A DNA stretch of 64,000 nt from Diphasiastrum complanatum (GCA_029204225.1 CM055092.1:10629806-10693805), one strand, 5' to 3'. Numbered from the stretch's first letter, positions 21,933-33,904 are shown. Made by a program: numbers and translations. Notes: generated by a model from the sequence alone, not told the origin.

Positions 21933-22250
21933 GGCGAATGCGGAGCTGCCAGGGAAACCCTAGCTATGGCGACGAACAGTAACAGCGAGAGAGAGAGCAA
22001 AAGAAAAGAGAAAAAGGTTAAGTGGCGCTGGGGGGTGGGGAGATAGGTAGTAGAGTGCATTATGGAGCTTAAGCACGCTGGGAAATTATGCAGTCTCCAC
22101 TTGGATCTCAGCCACGTGTCACAGTCCACCATTAGACTCCATCGAATAGAGACGTGGTGAAATCTGAGAGCAGCTTGAAATATCCAACGGTGGGCATGCA
22201 AGTGCAACTCTCCCTCCCCATTCTAAAAGTGGGAGAGACCAAAAGCACTA
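21933..22250 (-). promoter_or_regulatory. eRF3 promoter and 5'UTR region
   Basis: Upstream of the eRF3 ATG, on the minus strand, lies a telo-box-type word CTAGGGTTT (21955-21963), which is common in promoters of plant translation genes. It is followed upstream by a CT-rich leader (about 21985-22020) and a G-box CACGTG at 22113-22118. I see no clear TATA box, so the start site is not located. Confidence 0.5.
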
Positions 22251-22747
22251 GGGGTAGAAGTGAAAGAGTGTGCAAAGTGATTCTTGGTTTTCAAGAGGAG
22301 GCTTAAACTTGGGACCTAAGAAACCTTAAAAGCGTGCCAAACAAATCCCTTGCTTGTACTAATAAATGATGGGAAAATTTATCAATGTACAAAGAGATGA
22401 AAAATGATCGGAGTTACGTCCTCTATGGGCTCTTTAGATAGGTGGTATGATGCAATATCCATCCCTCGCCAAAAATCTAAGAGATAGACCACATGATATC
22501 TTTTGAAAATGCACATCCTTGAAACATGTCGTTCTTGGATGTGTGCACATGGAATGAGAGTATCACTTTTGGTCGTCTCGCTCAGCACCCCTCTCTTCCT
22601 CTCGCTTGCATTGGATCTTCTCTCTCTCAAAAATTCTCTTTCTAGAAGTTTCTAAAAGCACGTGGTCTCTCTCTCAAATCAAAGTGCATGATTTTCAAAC
22701 GTGAACCAATGAGAAGCTCCAAAACGCGTTTTGTCTATCATTGCTGA

Positions 22748-22750
<3 letters not shown>

Positions 22751-22806
<56 letters not shown>
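22751..22806. repeat. (TC)n microsatellite
   Basis: An uninterrupted TC run of about 56 bp, 0.8 kb upstream of the eRF3 start codon. Confidence 0.95.
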
Positions 22807-22808
<2 letters not shown>

Positions 22809-23072
22809 AAGCAGAAATAAAGGATTAGGTCTTTTATGCAATGAGGCTATGACCCCTATGTGGCAACCTCTTGTAATTGGCTCTCTTATTAACATTGTCT
22901 CTCTCAATTAGCAAGTCCTCTTTATCTATAGTCAACCAAGTGACTTGGCATGTTTATCCTCTACACTATTTTATACAACTAACCATTAAACTAGCTAGAC
23001 CCATGTTACGTTTAATGACTATGCTAAGGCTCTTGGTCTAGACTTACATACATATAATGCTAACCAGGCCAA

Positions 23073-23837
23073 TTATTCTGAATAAAGTTGTAACATGGCA
23101 TTCACAATGTAATATTTATGCTTATTTGATGGGCTACTCCTACAATATGATAACTTTTTTTTTTCTTCATAAATTGTTGATGGATGCATAATCACCCACA
23201 ACCAATTCTTCTTGCAAATGGGCGAGAATACTATAGGCCAGGTAACAAAGCTTGCCATTGGGCATCGCATGGATAGTAGAATTTCTCGTGTGCCAACAAT
23301 AGTCAAGGTCAGACAGGGACCAAGTAGAATTAAAATAGGAAGGGAGAAGGGACAAGAAGTGACGATCATGGGTGAAGCGGTAAATAAGGAAGGAGGCGGT
23401 AAAGGGAGGCTCCCACCCATGGAGGCTTGCCAAGGGGCCCGTAGAAAGGTGAAGACCAAGGGAAGAAAAGATGCAATATCAAAAAGCAAATGCTCATTGG
23501 AGGATAGGGGAGAGTCAGCAAGAATTTGACAGGGCGGTACATCGACAAGCTGGTCCAGGGAGCTCCAATTTGCCCTTGTTAAGGAGGGAAGATGAACAGT
23601 AATAGAAGTCAACAAAGATACACAAAAGATAAAGCAAATGTGGGGTTCATAAAGGAGAGACATGAGGGTGACATCATCAGTAAACAAATGATGAGAAAGA
23701 GGGCCCATATGAGATTGAACAAGGGTAATAGCATGAACATAGATTGTCTGGTGAAGTGCACAAAAAAATCGTTCGGTTGCAATGGTAAAGAGTCGGGGGG
23801 AGAGATTAACAGAACAAAGCTCCTCTTGACAAGTCAA
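23073..23837 (-). pseudogene. L1-like LINE 3' fragment
   Basis: The minus-strand frame contains LSPRLFTIATERFFCALHQ and LSHHLFTDDVTLM, matching the order LSP-LF then (F/Y)ADD of L1-type reverse transcriptases, with Ala changed to Thr in the catalytic box. Other frames give AMPNGKLCYLAYSIL, resembling the zinc-binding region after reverse transcriptase (PNGxFSVKSAY). The frames shift repeatedly, so it is a relic. Confidence 0.45.
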
Positions 23838-24132
23838 AAACCTTTTAAAACCCTTAATTCATAAACCAACAAGGGAAAACATAGCTGAAAACCATACAAA
23901 ACTCATAAAGCACCATAAAGCAAAACCTATTTCAAGACATCCGGCTGGTACCTGTGTGAAAAATGCAAAAATAATGCTTGGTAAAGGCCAAAATCATGTA
24001 TATAGGATAATCACACATGTGTGATTATATGATCATGTTTGTTGTGATCATTTTGAGACATGGAGGTCTTGGATTTCCATCAAGGAGGAGCACCGAGAAG
24101 TTGATCTTGAGGAGTCATCTCGAGGTTCAAGT

Positions 24133-25060
24133 GTGCCAAGGATTGAGGAGGAGAGTCCTTCTCAAGTTATGATTCCAAGAAGAATATCAAGAGACATGGT
24201 TGAGCTCATATGGCTCACATTTCAAGGGAAAGAGGAGCACATTTCAAGTAGTATACATCTCATGGTTGCTTCTCTTATGTCATTTGGTGAATCCATTTGC
24301 TTTAGTGAGACTTTTGCATTTCAAAGTTGGAGTAAAGCAATACTAGTTGAGTATGGTGTCTCTCTTGAGAACATAATTGATGTTCTTAATGATATGAAAT
24401 TGATTTTATATCAATTAGAAAGCAAAAGGTTATTTCATCAAATGTATGCTCTTGAGTCTTGCAAGAGCATGAGTGAGTTGTCCACTCATAGTGTGAAAAT
24501 TTGTCTTTTTTCATGTATTGAGGCAAATTGTAAACTCTTTATGAGAGAAAGTCAATCATCCTCTAAGGAAACTTATCTCCATATTCAAGTATCTAGCCTC
24601 ATTAGATCTGATATTAGCATGGTAACCAAGCATGTAGATATGATACAAACTCTTTGTTATTATAGCATGCATAGTCTTGCCAATGTTGATGAGCCTAATC
24701 CTCGAGATCTTGGTAACATGATGTTGGATCTTTGTGATCCTCATGAGTCAAGAAGGACTCTTTATTTTATCATGGAGTTGCAGCTATTTTCAAGGAGGCG
24801 GAGCTTTTGGATCAACCATATGCTTCAAGGATGGAACAAATCAATGAAAGAGGTGCTAGGATGGTGCAAAGCTCTCAAGTTCATCAAAGAAGTCAACATC
24901 AAAGAGGCACTATCATGGATATGGTGATTTCGAATCGACATCAAGCTCATTGGCTGATCTTCACACCTTTGAACCATCAAGGATCCATATTTGAAGACCA
25001 ATTCAGCCCATGGCATCAAGCTTAACATCATCATGCTTTTATCAAGTTAGTTTTGAGGAG
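24133..25060 (+). pseudogene. Unrecognised coding segment of a copia-derived element, before its 3' LTR
   Basis: An open frame of 264 codons (24133-24927), then shifting frames to 25060. I do not recognise a domain. Recognisable stretches are VELIWLTFQGKEEHI, FAFQSWSKAILVEYGVS, CKLFMRESQSSSKETYLH and VSSLI. The same block, more degraded, occurs on the minus strand at about 37220-37990, directly after copia protease sequence, and in part at 27239-27740. Here it ends at a polypurine tract (TTTTGAGGAGGAG) and a 3' LTR, so it sits at the position normally held by RNase H. Confidence 0.6.
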
Positions 25061-25063
25061 GAG

Positions 25064-25903
25064 TGTTAAAATTGGCAAAAGCTAACTTGATCCAATCTTG
25101 TAAATACCATTATGACTAGTACATATCATCATTAGACATGTGTGGAGCCTGTTCCCACGTGTGAAATAAATACATTTATCATTTAGATGAGTCATATAGG
25201 TTGTACATACCATTTCATTTGAGATCTAGTGGCTAAAATGGCCAATATCTAGTTTTCTAGCTATATGCCACTTGGCATCATGTTGAAAAGCTATTTCACA
25301 TGGATAGGAGTGATCTCACACGTGCCAAGGACTTCTCATATGTGTTAAAACATCAGTAGTAGGTGAGATCCAACTTGTAGTAGATAATTGTGCAAGTCCC
25401 TATAAATTAGGAAAATTGCCTAAAATCAAGGGAGGTGGTTATAAGTTAGGAAACTTAGTCCATGTACCATATTGATGATTATTGGTGGATCCTTTGATGA
25501 GTAGGCACTCTCACACGTGCCAAATCAGCTGAGTAAGCATCAACTCTTGTGTATATATGGTGGCTCATATGGCCATAATTGACAAGAAAGCTAAATCTTG
25601 GTTTTGGTGCATTTCTTGAGTAATCTCTCCATTTGTCTTGTGTTTTTATCATTGATTGGTTTCTAAGCTTAGATACTTTATTCTCAGTCTACTGTCCGTA
25701 CTCTGACAGATTTTCACATGTGTGAAACCATCAAGTTAAAGTTTTGATCAATAATGATTGTTCTTGTTAGATTTATTCATCTAGATTTGATCTAAATGCT
25801 ATCTAATCTTGTGTAGATTGATATGTTGATCTAATCTAACATCCAATCACACTTGTGGATCTGATTCAGATCTATTCTTGGTCCATTTTGCTGTACTTTG
25901 ACA
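25064..25903 (+). mobile_element. 3' LTR of the copia-derived element (840 bp)
   Basis: It begins TGTTAAAATTGGC straight after a polypurine tract (25051-25063) and ends CTGTACTTTGACA. About 540 bp of it (25373-25903) matches the reverse complement of 31306-31855, which ends next to a primer-binding site. That confirms both as LTRs of one family. Several CACACGTG-type words occur in it. Confidence 0.82.
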
Positions 25904-26095
25904 ACATATTTATACATGTAGAGCTCGGATCTGAGCATATTAGGGCTTCTATGCATTCATATAACCTAACCCTAACATCTAATCTAAATATCCACTTGAT
26001 CCACCCTAATTAGGGGTCAAGATCTTGAGATCCCAAAACAATGAAAAACATGTTATTTTTAGCTCTGATTTTCTCTCTAGCCTATCAAAGCACTT

Positions 26096-26133
<38 letters not shown>

Positions 26134-27238
26134 CCAAGATGCTAAACCCAACTATATCCTCGCCTTATTATAGTCCCTCCCTCCTCTTCTTTCATTTGTG
26201 GATACGGGGACAATTCAATAGCATATCTCGAGCAAACTATCCGTTTTCTGTTGGTTGGGTGGTTTGGCTCCACGAACATCCTTTGGGTTGCATGCGACAT
26301 GATCTTGAGAGATCTTTACTTGGAATGAATTTGAAAATCAAAGATTCAGAGTTCCTTTGGAGCTACTACTAACCTATGCAAGCTTAATGCCTATACAAGA
26401 ATCAATGATGTCATACCATAAGTATATATTGTTGTGAGTGTTTATATTCCTATGCAATGTTAAAATATGATCCTAAAGGAATTGGATAGATTATTTCGAA
26501 TTGCCATGATGTCGAATAAGCAGACAAAAGAGGATATTGCAATTTGGTTGCCAAAAAGCAATATGGTGTTTCATCCATCACTTATTCGGCCATTTTTGAA
26601 AAGAAAATTCAAACAATCTTGGATTTACAACTATGGAGCAAGTTGCTAGACGTGACATCTTCTTCAAGACTACTTAAATGAAGACAAATTAAGTATAGAG
26701 TGCACGACAGAATGTGATGGAACTTGTAATATACAAGCTGGAAATTGTCCAAGTTATGAGGTGGAATAAACAATTAAAGTTCCATTATATCAAAGTTTCC
26801 AATTTTTCAAAATATTGGAGCTAATCTTTGAACATGATGATGTAATCTACAAAAGATTCTTCGTAGAAACTTTGAGTGAAAGAGATATTATCACTTTTTG
26901 CAAGCATCTCATTCACTCATTCTTGCTGGAAATGAATATCATTCAAAGTATCATTTGTTTTCTTTCAAGATGATCAGTCCAATTTCATTAGTCTCTATAT
27001 TGGGTTATGATCTTGATGATATTTCTTCCATATGGATTCTCAATTATTCAGTTGCAAGGCTAATGCTCATTACTAAACAATTTGGATTGAATTAGAAAGT
27101 GTCTATTCAACAACATGACATCATCATCAAGTCAGAACAGTCAGATGCAAAGCTAAAATATGATCCCAAAGGAATTGGATAGATCATCCAGTTTTTCATG
27201 ATGTCGAAGAAGCATACAAAAGAGGATCCACTCCACTG
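25904..27238. other. Unassigned region with (TA)n and a 73-bp direct repeat
   Basis: It holds a (TA)n run at 26099-26131 and two 73-bp direct repeats, 26463-26535 and 27156-27228, about 693 bp apart. They read AAATATGATCC(T/C)AAAGG onwards with roughly ten differences. The second copy abuts the end of the copia open frame at 27239. Their nature is unknown. Confidence 0.6.
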
Positions 27239-28780
27239 CTAGTGGCTCTTGCCTTGAGACAAGTGCTCCTTCTCGGGTTCACACTCCCTCTTGTGTTGTT
27301 GATGAAAACATGGATCCAAACCATGATCTTCTTCAAGACTCTCAAGGACTTCATTTTCAAGTCTCCAAATCTGAATGTTCTCCTTTTCAATATGATCTTT
27401 CAAGTCAGCAAAATAATCACCAAGATTATTTATACCAAATTTACTAGTCCACAATTGCTTACCTTTAGCAATTTGCAATACAAACTTGTTGAACTTGAAA
27501 CTAATGAGGCTAAATACTCTTGTATGGATATAAGTGTCCTTCAAGGATGATTCACTTATTCTCATACAAGGTTTACAATATGCCCCTTTAAAAATGAAGT
27601 CAAATTCTTTCAACTTACGAATGAAAATGTCATGCTTACTTCTAGCACACTCAAGAGTAAGTAGATATGACAAACACCTTTCATTCCATACTTTAGAATT
27701 CAAAGTGACTTCTTTACAAAACTTAGCAAATGAAGTACAAAATGCACCCCCTTCTCCAACTTTCCTTTCCTTGTCCACAAAAATGAGCATTGATAGCTCC
27801 ATCTTTGCTCTTGTGACTCTCCTTGAAATAGTTGAAGCTCTCGGATTTTGCTCCTCCTCTTGATCAAGCTCCTCCTTGACCTCAACCATATCTTTACCAA
27901 TATGATTCTTAGAAGATTCATCGTTAAGGCTTACAAACATTGTGGTTCTACCATTGCTCCTTGTGCTTGCAAAATTTACATCCAAATGGATCAACTTAAG
28001 AGGGTGAGTGGAGTTAGGAAAAGGCAACCCATGTGCTTTAGTCAAAGCACATCCTTCACAAACCTTTTCCTCCTTTGACATAGATCTTGAAAGGCTTAAA
28101 GCAAGCTCCTCCTTGCACATGACTTCCATAGACTTGGTTTTCATGCGACCAAGCCTCTTGTGCCACAAATCATTTGTGATCACTTTGTCCTCTTTGGCTA
28201 CCATGACAAATTGGTTAGGATCAACAAAAGCATCAAGCTTAAACAACCTCCCAAACCTTCTTCCTCTTGCTATGATCTTCCCATTCCTCTTGATGTTGCA
28301 TACATTAGTAGAGAACTCCACAAAGAAACCATTTTCAAGCGATTGGCCTACACTAAGTAAGCTCTTAGTGATGCTAGAAATGTAAAGTACATCATCTATC
28401 TTGATCTTCTTTGAAGATCCCAAGCATAAAGGTGTGGATCCTATGCCTTCTACCTTACAAGCATAATCATTTGTTGTAAAAATTGATTTGATAGGTCCAT
28501 CATAGGTGGATAAGGTTGAAAAATACTCCCTCTTCCTTGTCATGTGGGAGCTAGCCCCACTATTTATCCACCAAGGGTTTTCTCCTCTCATGCTTGAAGA
28601 TGAAAAACTTGACATCATGAGAGAGTCTTCATATGAACTCTCCTCTTCCTTTTGGCCTAGGTTTGCTTGACCTTGAGCTTGCTTCCTCTTGAAGCACTCA
28701 GAGGCATAATGCCCCATCTTGCTACTTATCCTTCCTTGGCTTGCTCGAGCTTGAACTTGAAGATCCTTCTTGATCTTCAC
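27239..28780 (-). pseudogene. Copia gag/protease/pre-integrase frame fused to an unknown domain (513 codons)
   Basis: A long uninterrupted frame. Residues about 15-35 are a damaged zinc knuckle (MGHYASECFKRK; the first two Cys are absent). Residues 70-80 are the aspartic protease active site with Asp changed to Asn (WINSGASSHM). DDVLYISSITKSLLSVGQ is the protease C-terminal part. The pre-integrase zinc region follows (NDLWHKRLGRMKTKSMEV, CEGCALTKAHGLPF, LIHLDV). Integrase core, reverse transcriptase and RNase H are missing. The C-terminal third (FKGAYCKPCMRISESSLKDT onward) is the unknown segment also seen at 24133-25060 and 37220-37990. It is probably a non-autonomous copia derivative; the long frame argues for recent origin or for selection, but the protease should be inactive. 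Confidence 0.75.
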
Positions 28781-28784
28781 CCTT

Positions 28785-29272
28785 GACTAGGACCTGTCAC
28801 TCCTATCCTGATGCAGCGAGTTGAGCGAAGATCGTTCTGATCTCCTCAACGTGCTGATCTAATTGGTTGTCATCCCATCGTATGGATTGTAGCTAATTGT
28901 GAAGGTGCATGACTAAAGTTGTAGTCCTCACTTCATACTTCTGTTTTAATGTTTCCCATGCTGCATGGCTGCTTTCCCAGTCTTCAATATGCATGAGTAG
29001 ATCTTCGTTTACGAACGAAACGATGATCGACATTGCACACTCACTTTTTTTTTATTCATTCAGCTCTCCTCGGGTCTCCCTCTGGAGGCTGAACCTCTTA
29101 GAGTTCGGTCACCGACCAAATGCCTTCGCCCTTCAGAAGCGTTTTGATTTTGAATTTCCAAATTCTATAATTTGTGCCATCAAGACTGATTGCTACTCTT
29201 GTCTAGATTGTTGTAGCCATATTATGATGACTAGAAAATCACTACTTAAATATCAGTAGTGACAACCTGTGT
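28785..29272 (-). pseudogene. Copia gag (UBN2-type) relic
   Basis: Broken minus-strand frames give NYRIWKFKIKTLLKGEGIWS near 29200, HIEDWESSHAAWETLKQKYE near 28970 and TTTLVMHLHN, which match copia gag. Stops and frameshifts separate them. It lies between the primer-binding site at 29273 and the protease-bearing frame, so it is the 5' part of the same element. Confidence 0.7.
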
Positions 29273-30059
29273 GCTCTGATACCATGTCGCGACATTGTCT
29301 TTTTCGTTTTTGTTGTCACGAACGATTTTGTGTCTTTGAATTTTCTTTTGTGCGAAAGCTTCACAGGGACCTAGACATGTGACTACACATCATAGAACAG
29401 ATTCCATTATAGCAATCAAGACAGATGGCACAAGACGGAGAGATGCACGAAAAATAGAACAATCAATTATGAGTTTGATTTTTAGAGCGAGATCGTTAGT
29501 GTCTCGCTCGTTGGCGGAATGACACTCTGCTCTTTCGCTGTGTTCTGCTCGTTGGCAGACTTTCATGCACAGCTCTTTTGTTTCTAGTCTTTTTCTTTTC
29601 TACTCTACTCTCTATGTCTCTCTGTATTATAGAATCATGATCATGTGTTATGATCCAGGAGAATAGTTTATATATCTCCACTGTGTAGAGTTTACAAGAT
29701 AGCTAAACAAATAATTACAAGAGTAGTTAATGCTAATCAGCTAATCAGGTACTCTCCGTCGTTGCTATTTGTTTCAACTGGGCGTGAAGTCTACGACTCC
29801 AAGCCCGTTGAGTTGCCAGGTGGCAGCGCAAAAGATTCTCCTTCGTCTCTTTCGTTTCTTTTGTGTCTTCTCGTTTTGCGTCCCTTTGTGGTTTTTGCGG
29901 TTCTGGAGGTATGTTTACGATTCGCGAATCGTTCGTCCTTCGTTTGTCCTGGAAGTACGCTAACTTTCGCGAATTGCTTCGCAAATCGTTCGACCTTCGA
30001 GTCAAGGCTCGTTGACTTGCGTGTTGCGGCAAAGTTGCAGGAGTTCACCATTTCTGACA
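29273..30059 (-). mobile_element. Primer-binding site and 5' LTR of the copia element
   Basis: Positions 29273-29284 are the reverse complement of TGGTATCAGAGC, the initiator-Met primer-binding site. The LTR begins immediately at 29285 with TGTCGCGACATTG (plus-strand reading). The outer end is tentatively placed at ...TTTCTGACA (30059), because TGTC/GACA would form matched LTR termini. I found no second copy of this LTR, so the outer boundary is a guess. Confidence 0.6.
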
Positions 30060-31293
30060 CGATGAAAGTTGAGTATTTTTACTATACCAAAAATCCATCA
30101 CTAACGACTGATAAATTCTTGTGGACTATGAGTTTACCAACTAAAATCTATTAACAAAGGAATTTGACAGGCCGTTGAGATGCTGTTCTCGACCCACTCA
30201 AAATTATGAGTCCTCGAAGAATGAAGTGGTTGTGAATGGAAAGTGTAACAAACCGAAACAATGTAATAGTTCTATTCAATACGTGGATCACCACATAATG
30301 ACTCAAAAAATTGAATTCATTCACCCCTATTGGACTCCACCAAGTACCAATGACTCTACCTCTTTAGAGTTGGAATGAAATTCAAATTTTCAGAAATGTG
30401 ATGCTTCTCTCTCACTAAGATATGTGCTTACAAAGATCTAATGCCACTTAGCAAGATTTGATCACAATGAAGAAGACAATTTTTCCACCAAAGTCAATAA
30501 TTGAGTTACTAGTTCTTGCCCTCTACAAAGGAAGGATCTCTTGAAAATTTTGGATCAACCACAACACATATGCCTCACTCACCTTTATGACTTTAATTCA
30601 AGCCAAAAAACACACTCACACACTTGAGTAGGGGTGAACAATGTGACTTGGATCTCAAATTATTCTCCTAGTACTTGCCAACAATTCTTATCACCTTGTA
30701 TAGGTAGATTTTGTCTTTATGAGTGTTTGTGCTTTAGAAATTCACTAAGATTTCACTTGGAGGACTGATCCAAGAGTGTCTTCTAGAATTTAGATGCTTC
30801 TAGACTCGGCCCTTTCACTCTTGAACAAATCTAGAACGAAGGTATAATGGATTTCAATCACTCCCCTTGCAAATCACTCCTTAATCTTCGGTTTATAGCA
30901 CTCTTTCTCTCTCAACTTCAATGTACACTCAAAAAATCAGAGAATCAACTTCAATGTACTGTAAACAAGCTTTAATCCATCTATATGATTGATCTAAATG
31001 AAGAACAAATCAATGGAATAGAAACAATGCAAGTGAAAGCTTGAAAAATGCACTAAATTGACTCAAAATTGGGTGTATGAAGCTCAAAATCCACCAAACT
31101 GAATTTTACTGTCCAAAACAGGTCCTGTACAGCCCCACACGTGTGGAAAGTACACATGTGGCCCACAGCAAGATTTGGTACAAATATGATGGTTGCAGCT
31201 ATCCATTCAACCTCGCTACCTCAATATTAGCTTGTTTCCAAAAACTTGCCAATTTGGGTATAGTTTAGATCAATTCCTTAAATCTTGTACTTG
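30060..31293. other. Unassigned, possibly internal to an LTR element
   Basis: AT-rich with no readable coding domain. It lies immediately inside the primer-binding site at 31294, so in the minus orientation it would be the leader/gag zone of the element whose LTR is at 31306-31855. Confidence 0.4.
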
Positions 31294-31855
31294 GCTCTGA
31301 TACCATGTGAAAGTACAGCAAAATGGACCAAGAATAGATCTTAATCATATCCACAAGTGTGATTGGATGTTAGATTAGATCAACATATCAATCTACACAA
31401 GATTAGATAGCATTTAGATCAAATCTAGATGAATAAATCTAACAAGAACAATCATTATTGATCAAAACTTTAACTTGATGTTTTCACACGTGTGAAAACC
31501 TGTCAGAGTATGGACAGTAGACTGAGAATAAAGTATACTAAGCTTAGAACCCAATCAATGATAAAAACACAAGACAAATGGAGAGATTACTCAAGAAATG
31601 CACCAAAACCAAGATTTAGCTTTCTTGTCAATTATGGCCAAATGAGCCACCATATATACACAAGAGTTGATGCTTACTTAGCTGATTTGGCATGTGTGAG
31701 AGTGCATACTCATCAAAGGATCCACCAATAATCATCAATATGGCACGTGGACCAAGTTTCCTAACTTATAGCCACCTCCCTTGATTTTAGGCAATTTTCC
31801 TAATTTATAGGGAATTGCACAATTATCTACTACAATTTGGATCTCACCTAAAAAT
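31294..31855 (-). mobile_element. Primer-binding site and truncated 5' LTR
   Basis: GCTCTGATACCA (31294-31305) is the reverse-complement primer-binding site. The LTR then starts TGTGAAAGTACAGC. The following ~540 bp is the inverted counterpart of 25373-25903. It stops matching at about 31855, while the other copy continues about 310 bp further, so this LTR is truncated at its outer end. It contains the 20-bp perfect palindrome GTTTTCACACGTGTGAAAAC at 31480-31499. Confidence 0.8.
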
Positions 31856-33524
31856 GTCACATGACGTTGGTCGGTTCTAGCCCCAAGAGTTGAACCTGAT
31901 CACAAGAATTTTTCACATGTAACTGGCATTCCATGCCTACTCTCACCTGTGATTGCTTGCCCTCTCAAAATTGTCGCCAATGATGAGTAGTCACGTCGCC
32001 AAACTACACTTTCATCGCCAAAACTAGGTTTCTCCACACAATTCCACTACCATTCGCCCCCATACTGCATTTACGACTTCCAAACACCATGTTACCCTAT
32101 CAGAAGTAAGCAATAATGATTTAAAAGTGATTATGCCTCATTGTACCGCCCTGTAACAGGTTTCACCAACCAAAAATTGTCCTGAATTTGGCCTATGGTA
32201 CCCAAATAGCAAATGTAGCCCATCACTAGGTCACCCGCACTCCACTCGATAGAATGGTGACGAAAACTCCCCAAAACATGTTTTTCCATGCTTTGTGATG
32301 TCGCTCTGTCCGCTAGCTTTGAGCACCCAGTTTCAGAGGTCATTTTGGCCCAAGGATGGCAAAAAAAGATGCCCTCTAGCCAAAGATAGGTTCTTCCAAA
32401 AAATACCCTTGCAAAATGAGCTGAAACTTTGCTTTGAAGTTTTTTTAATGAAGAATAGGCATTCTAAATGGCGGTCCAAATTTCCATTTCGCTATGAAAA
32501 TTTCTAATACAATTGAAGGCCATTTTGTCTTTCAGACCCCTTCATGGCCATTTCACATTAAATCTAATGGTTGGCCTCGATCCAATGGCCCAAAAAACGC
32601 GTGACCGCCACCATAGATCTTGAATGGGCCCGATCCTACGGTTATCAATCTTCATGCGCGCTGACCCGTTCTCCTGCAGACGCTATGCACTTAGGAACAC
32701 TAAGTTCCTCCTCCTCCTTGTTGCATGCGAGCTGCCACAAGCCTCCATCTCTCTCTTTACTTCCTTCTTCTCCAGCCATAGCTAGGGTTTCAGGCTTTGG
32801 CCACCCTCAAGAATCAATCTAGCTCCCTTGCCTCTCCACGGCCACCCACGACCTCTTACAGCCATCTTCATAGTACTAGGGCACCCTCCACTGGCCTTTT
32901 ACAGCTCCAGAAATATTTATGTGGAGAGAGAGATCCATGATTTTTCATCTGGAAACCCTAGCTTCAAAGAATAGAAGGATTTATTGGGCTTCACTCAGGC
33001 TTTCCTTGAGATTCCTCTTGTAGTTGCCTAGCCCACTAAGGTTGCCCTACCTCCAGTGATCTGATCCAATTTACAGTTCTCCAATTGATGCGATACAAGC
33101 CGATTTTCTCATAAATCCGTCAACACCCCACGAGACTGGAATTTTTCAAATTTCTTCCGTTTTCAACCAAATTTGATCCTATGAATTGCTATGGCTCAAA
33201 ATCACTGCTCTTTGCATACCCATGCAAGCCCCGTTGTCCCAAAAGGCTGTCCACCCAGTGAATTATGAAGCCACCACCGATGATTTTCCCGAAACCACCG
33301 GAACTGCAAGATTTTCCGTGAATTCTCCCCGGAATCCACCTACGATGATCGTTTTGATCTTCCTCGAAGCTCCGATTGAAGGAATTTTATTGTCTGATGC
33401 CATCCAGGCTGCCGATACCCCTGTATGGACTCCTCTCTCCTGAGATGCTCTGAGTGCTATTTCTCCTGGTGAGAGATGCTATCCCATAGCTCCATCGGAT
33501 CGTGCATACCTGCATCACCCTGAA
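31856..33524. other. Unassigned, possible non-coding interior of a TRIM/LARD-like element
   Basis: There is no retrotransposon protein motif in either strand. If the LTR at 33537-33904 is a 5' LTR on the minus strand, this would be its interior. The stretch 32640-32900 (CT-rich, with CTAGGGTTTCAGG) looks like a plant 5'UTR, but no spliced gene could be built. Confidence 0.35.
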
Positions 33525-33904
33525 GCTCTGATACCATGTTATAGTCCTGTCATAATCTAGTGCAGTATGTAGATCACATCAATCAATCACCATAGACAGT
33601 CCTCGCAAGCTCTCAAAAATGGCACAACAAAAGCTCATAGATTACAAAGAAACATTGTACATATAGAGTATTCTCAAACTGCATGAAAAGGCAAGTGTCC
33701 TAAAACTGGCCTACCACCTGTCAAACTAAGGTCGGCCATATTCTACCTACAAACTTGGGACATGCCCCCAAGTATAGCAAGTACTGTAAATAACTCTATA
33801 CAAGATAATTTTTCCTAAGTGTGGCTACCCGACTAACCCAAGTAGTAGTCTACGGGATCAGTGCCCGATTGATATGAGAATAGTGGGTCATGTCCTGATA
33901 ACAA
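33525..33904 (-). mobile_element. Primer-binding site plus 368-bp LTR
   Basis: GCTCTGATACCA at 33525-33536 is the primer-binding site. The LTR runs 33537-33904, beginning TGTTATAGTCC and ending CCTGATAACA (plus-strand reading), giving TGTTAT/ATAACA matched termini. No 3' partner was found. Confidence 0.65.

Noticed and set aside
21560-22207. Minus-strand 215-codon frame overlapping eRF3 exon 1
   Set aside because: Other-frame reading of exon 1 and the leader; Leu/Ser-rich with no conserved motif.
29745-30154. Overlapping frames on both strands of the putative LTR
   Set aside because: Arg/Lys/Glu- or Phe/Leu/Ser-rich shadows typical of LTR sequence, with no domain.
32571-32900. Possible host gene start with CTAGGGTTTC leader
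   Set aside because: The 83-codon frame has no family similarity, no convincing downstream exons, and lies between LTR remnants.
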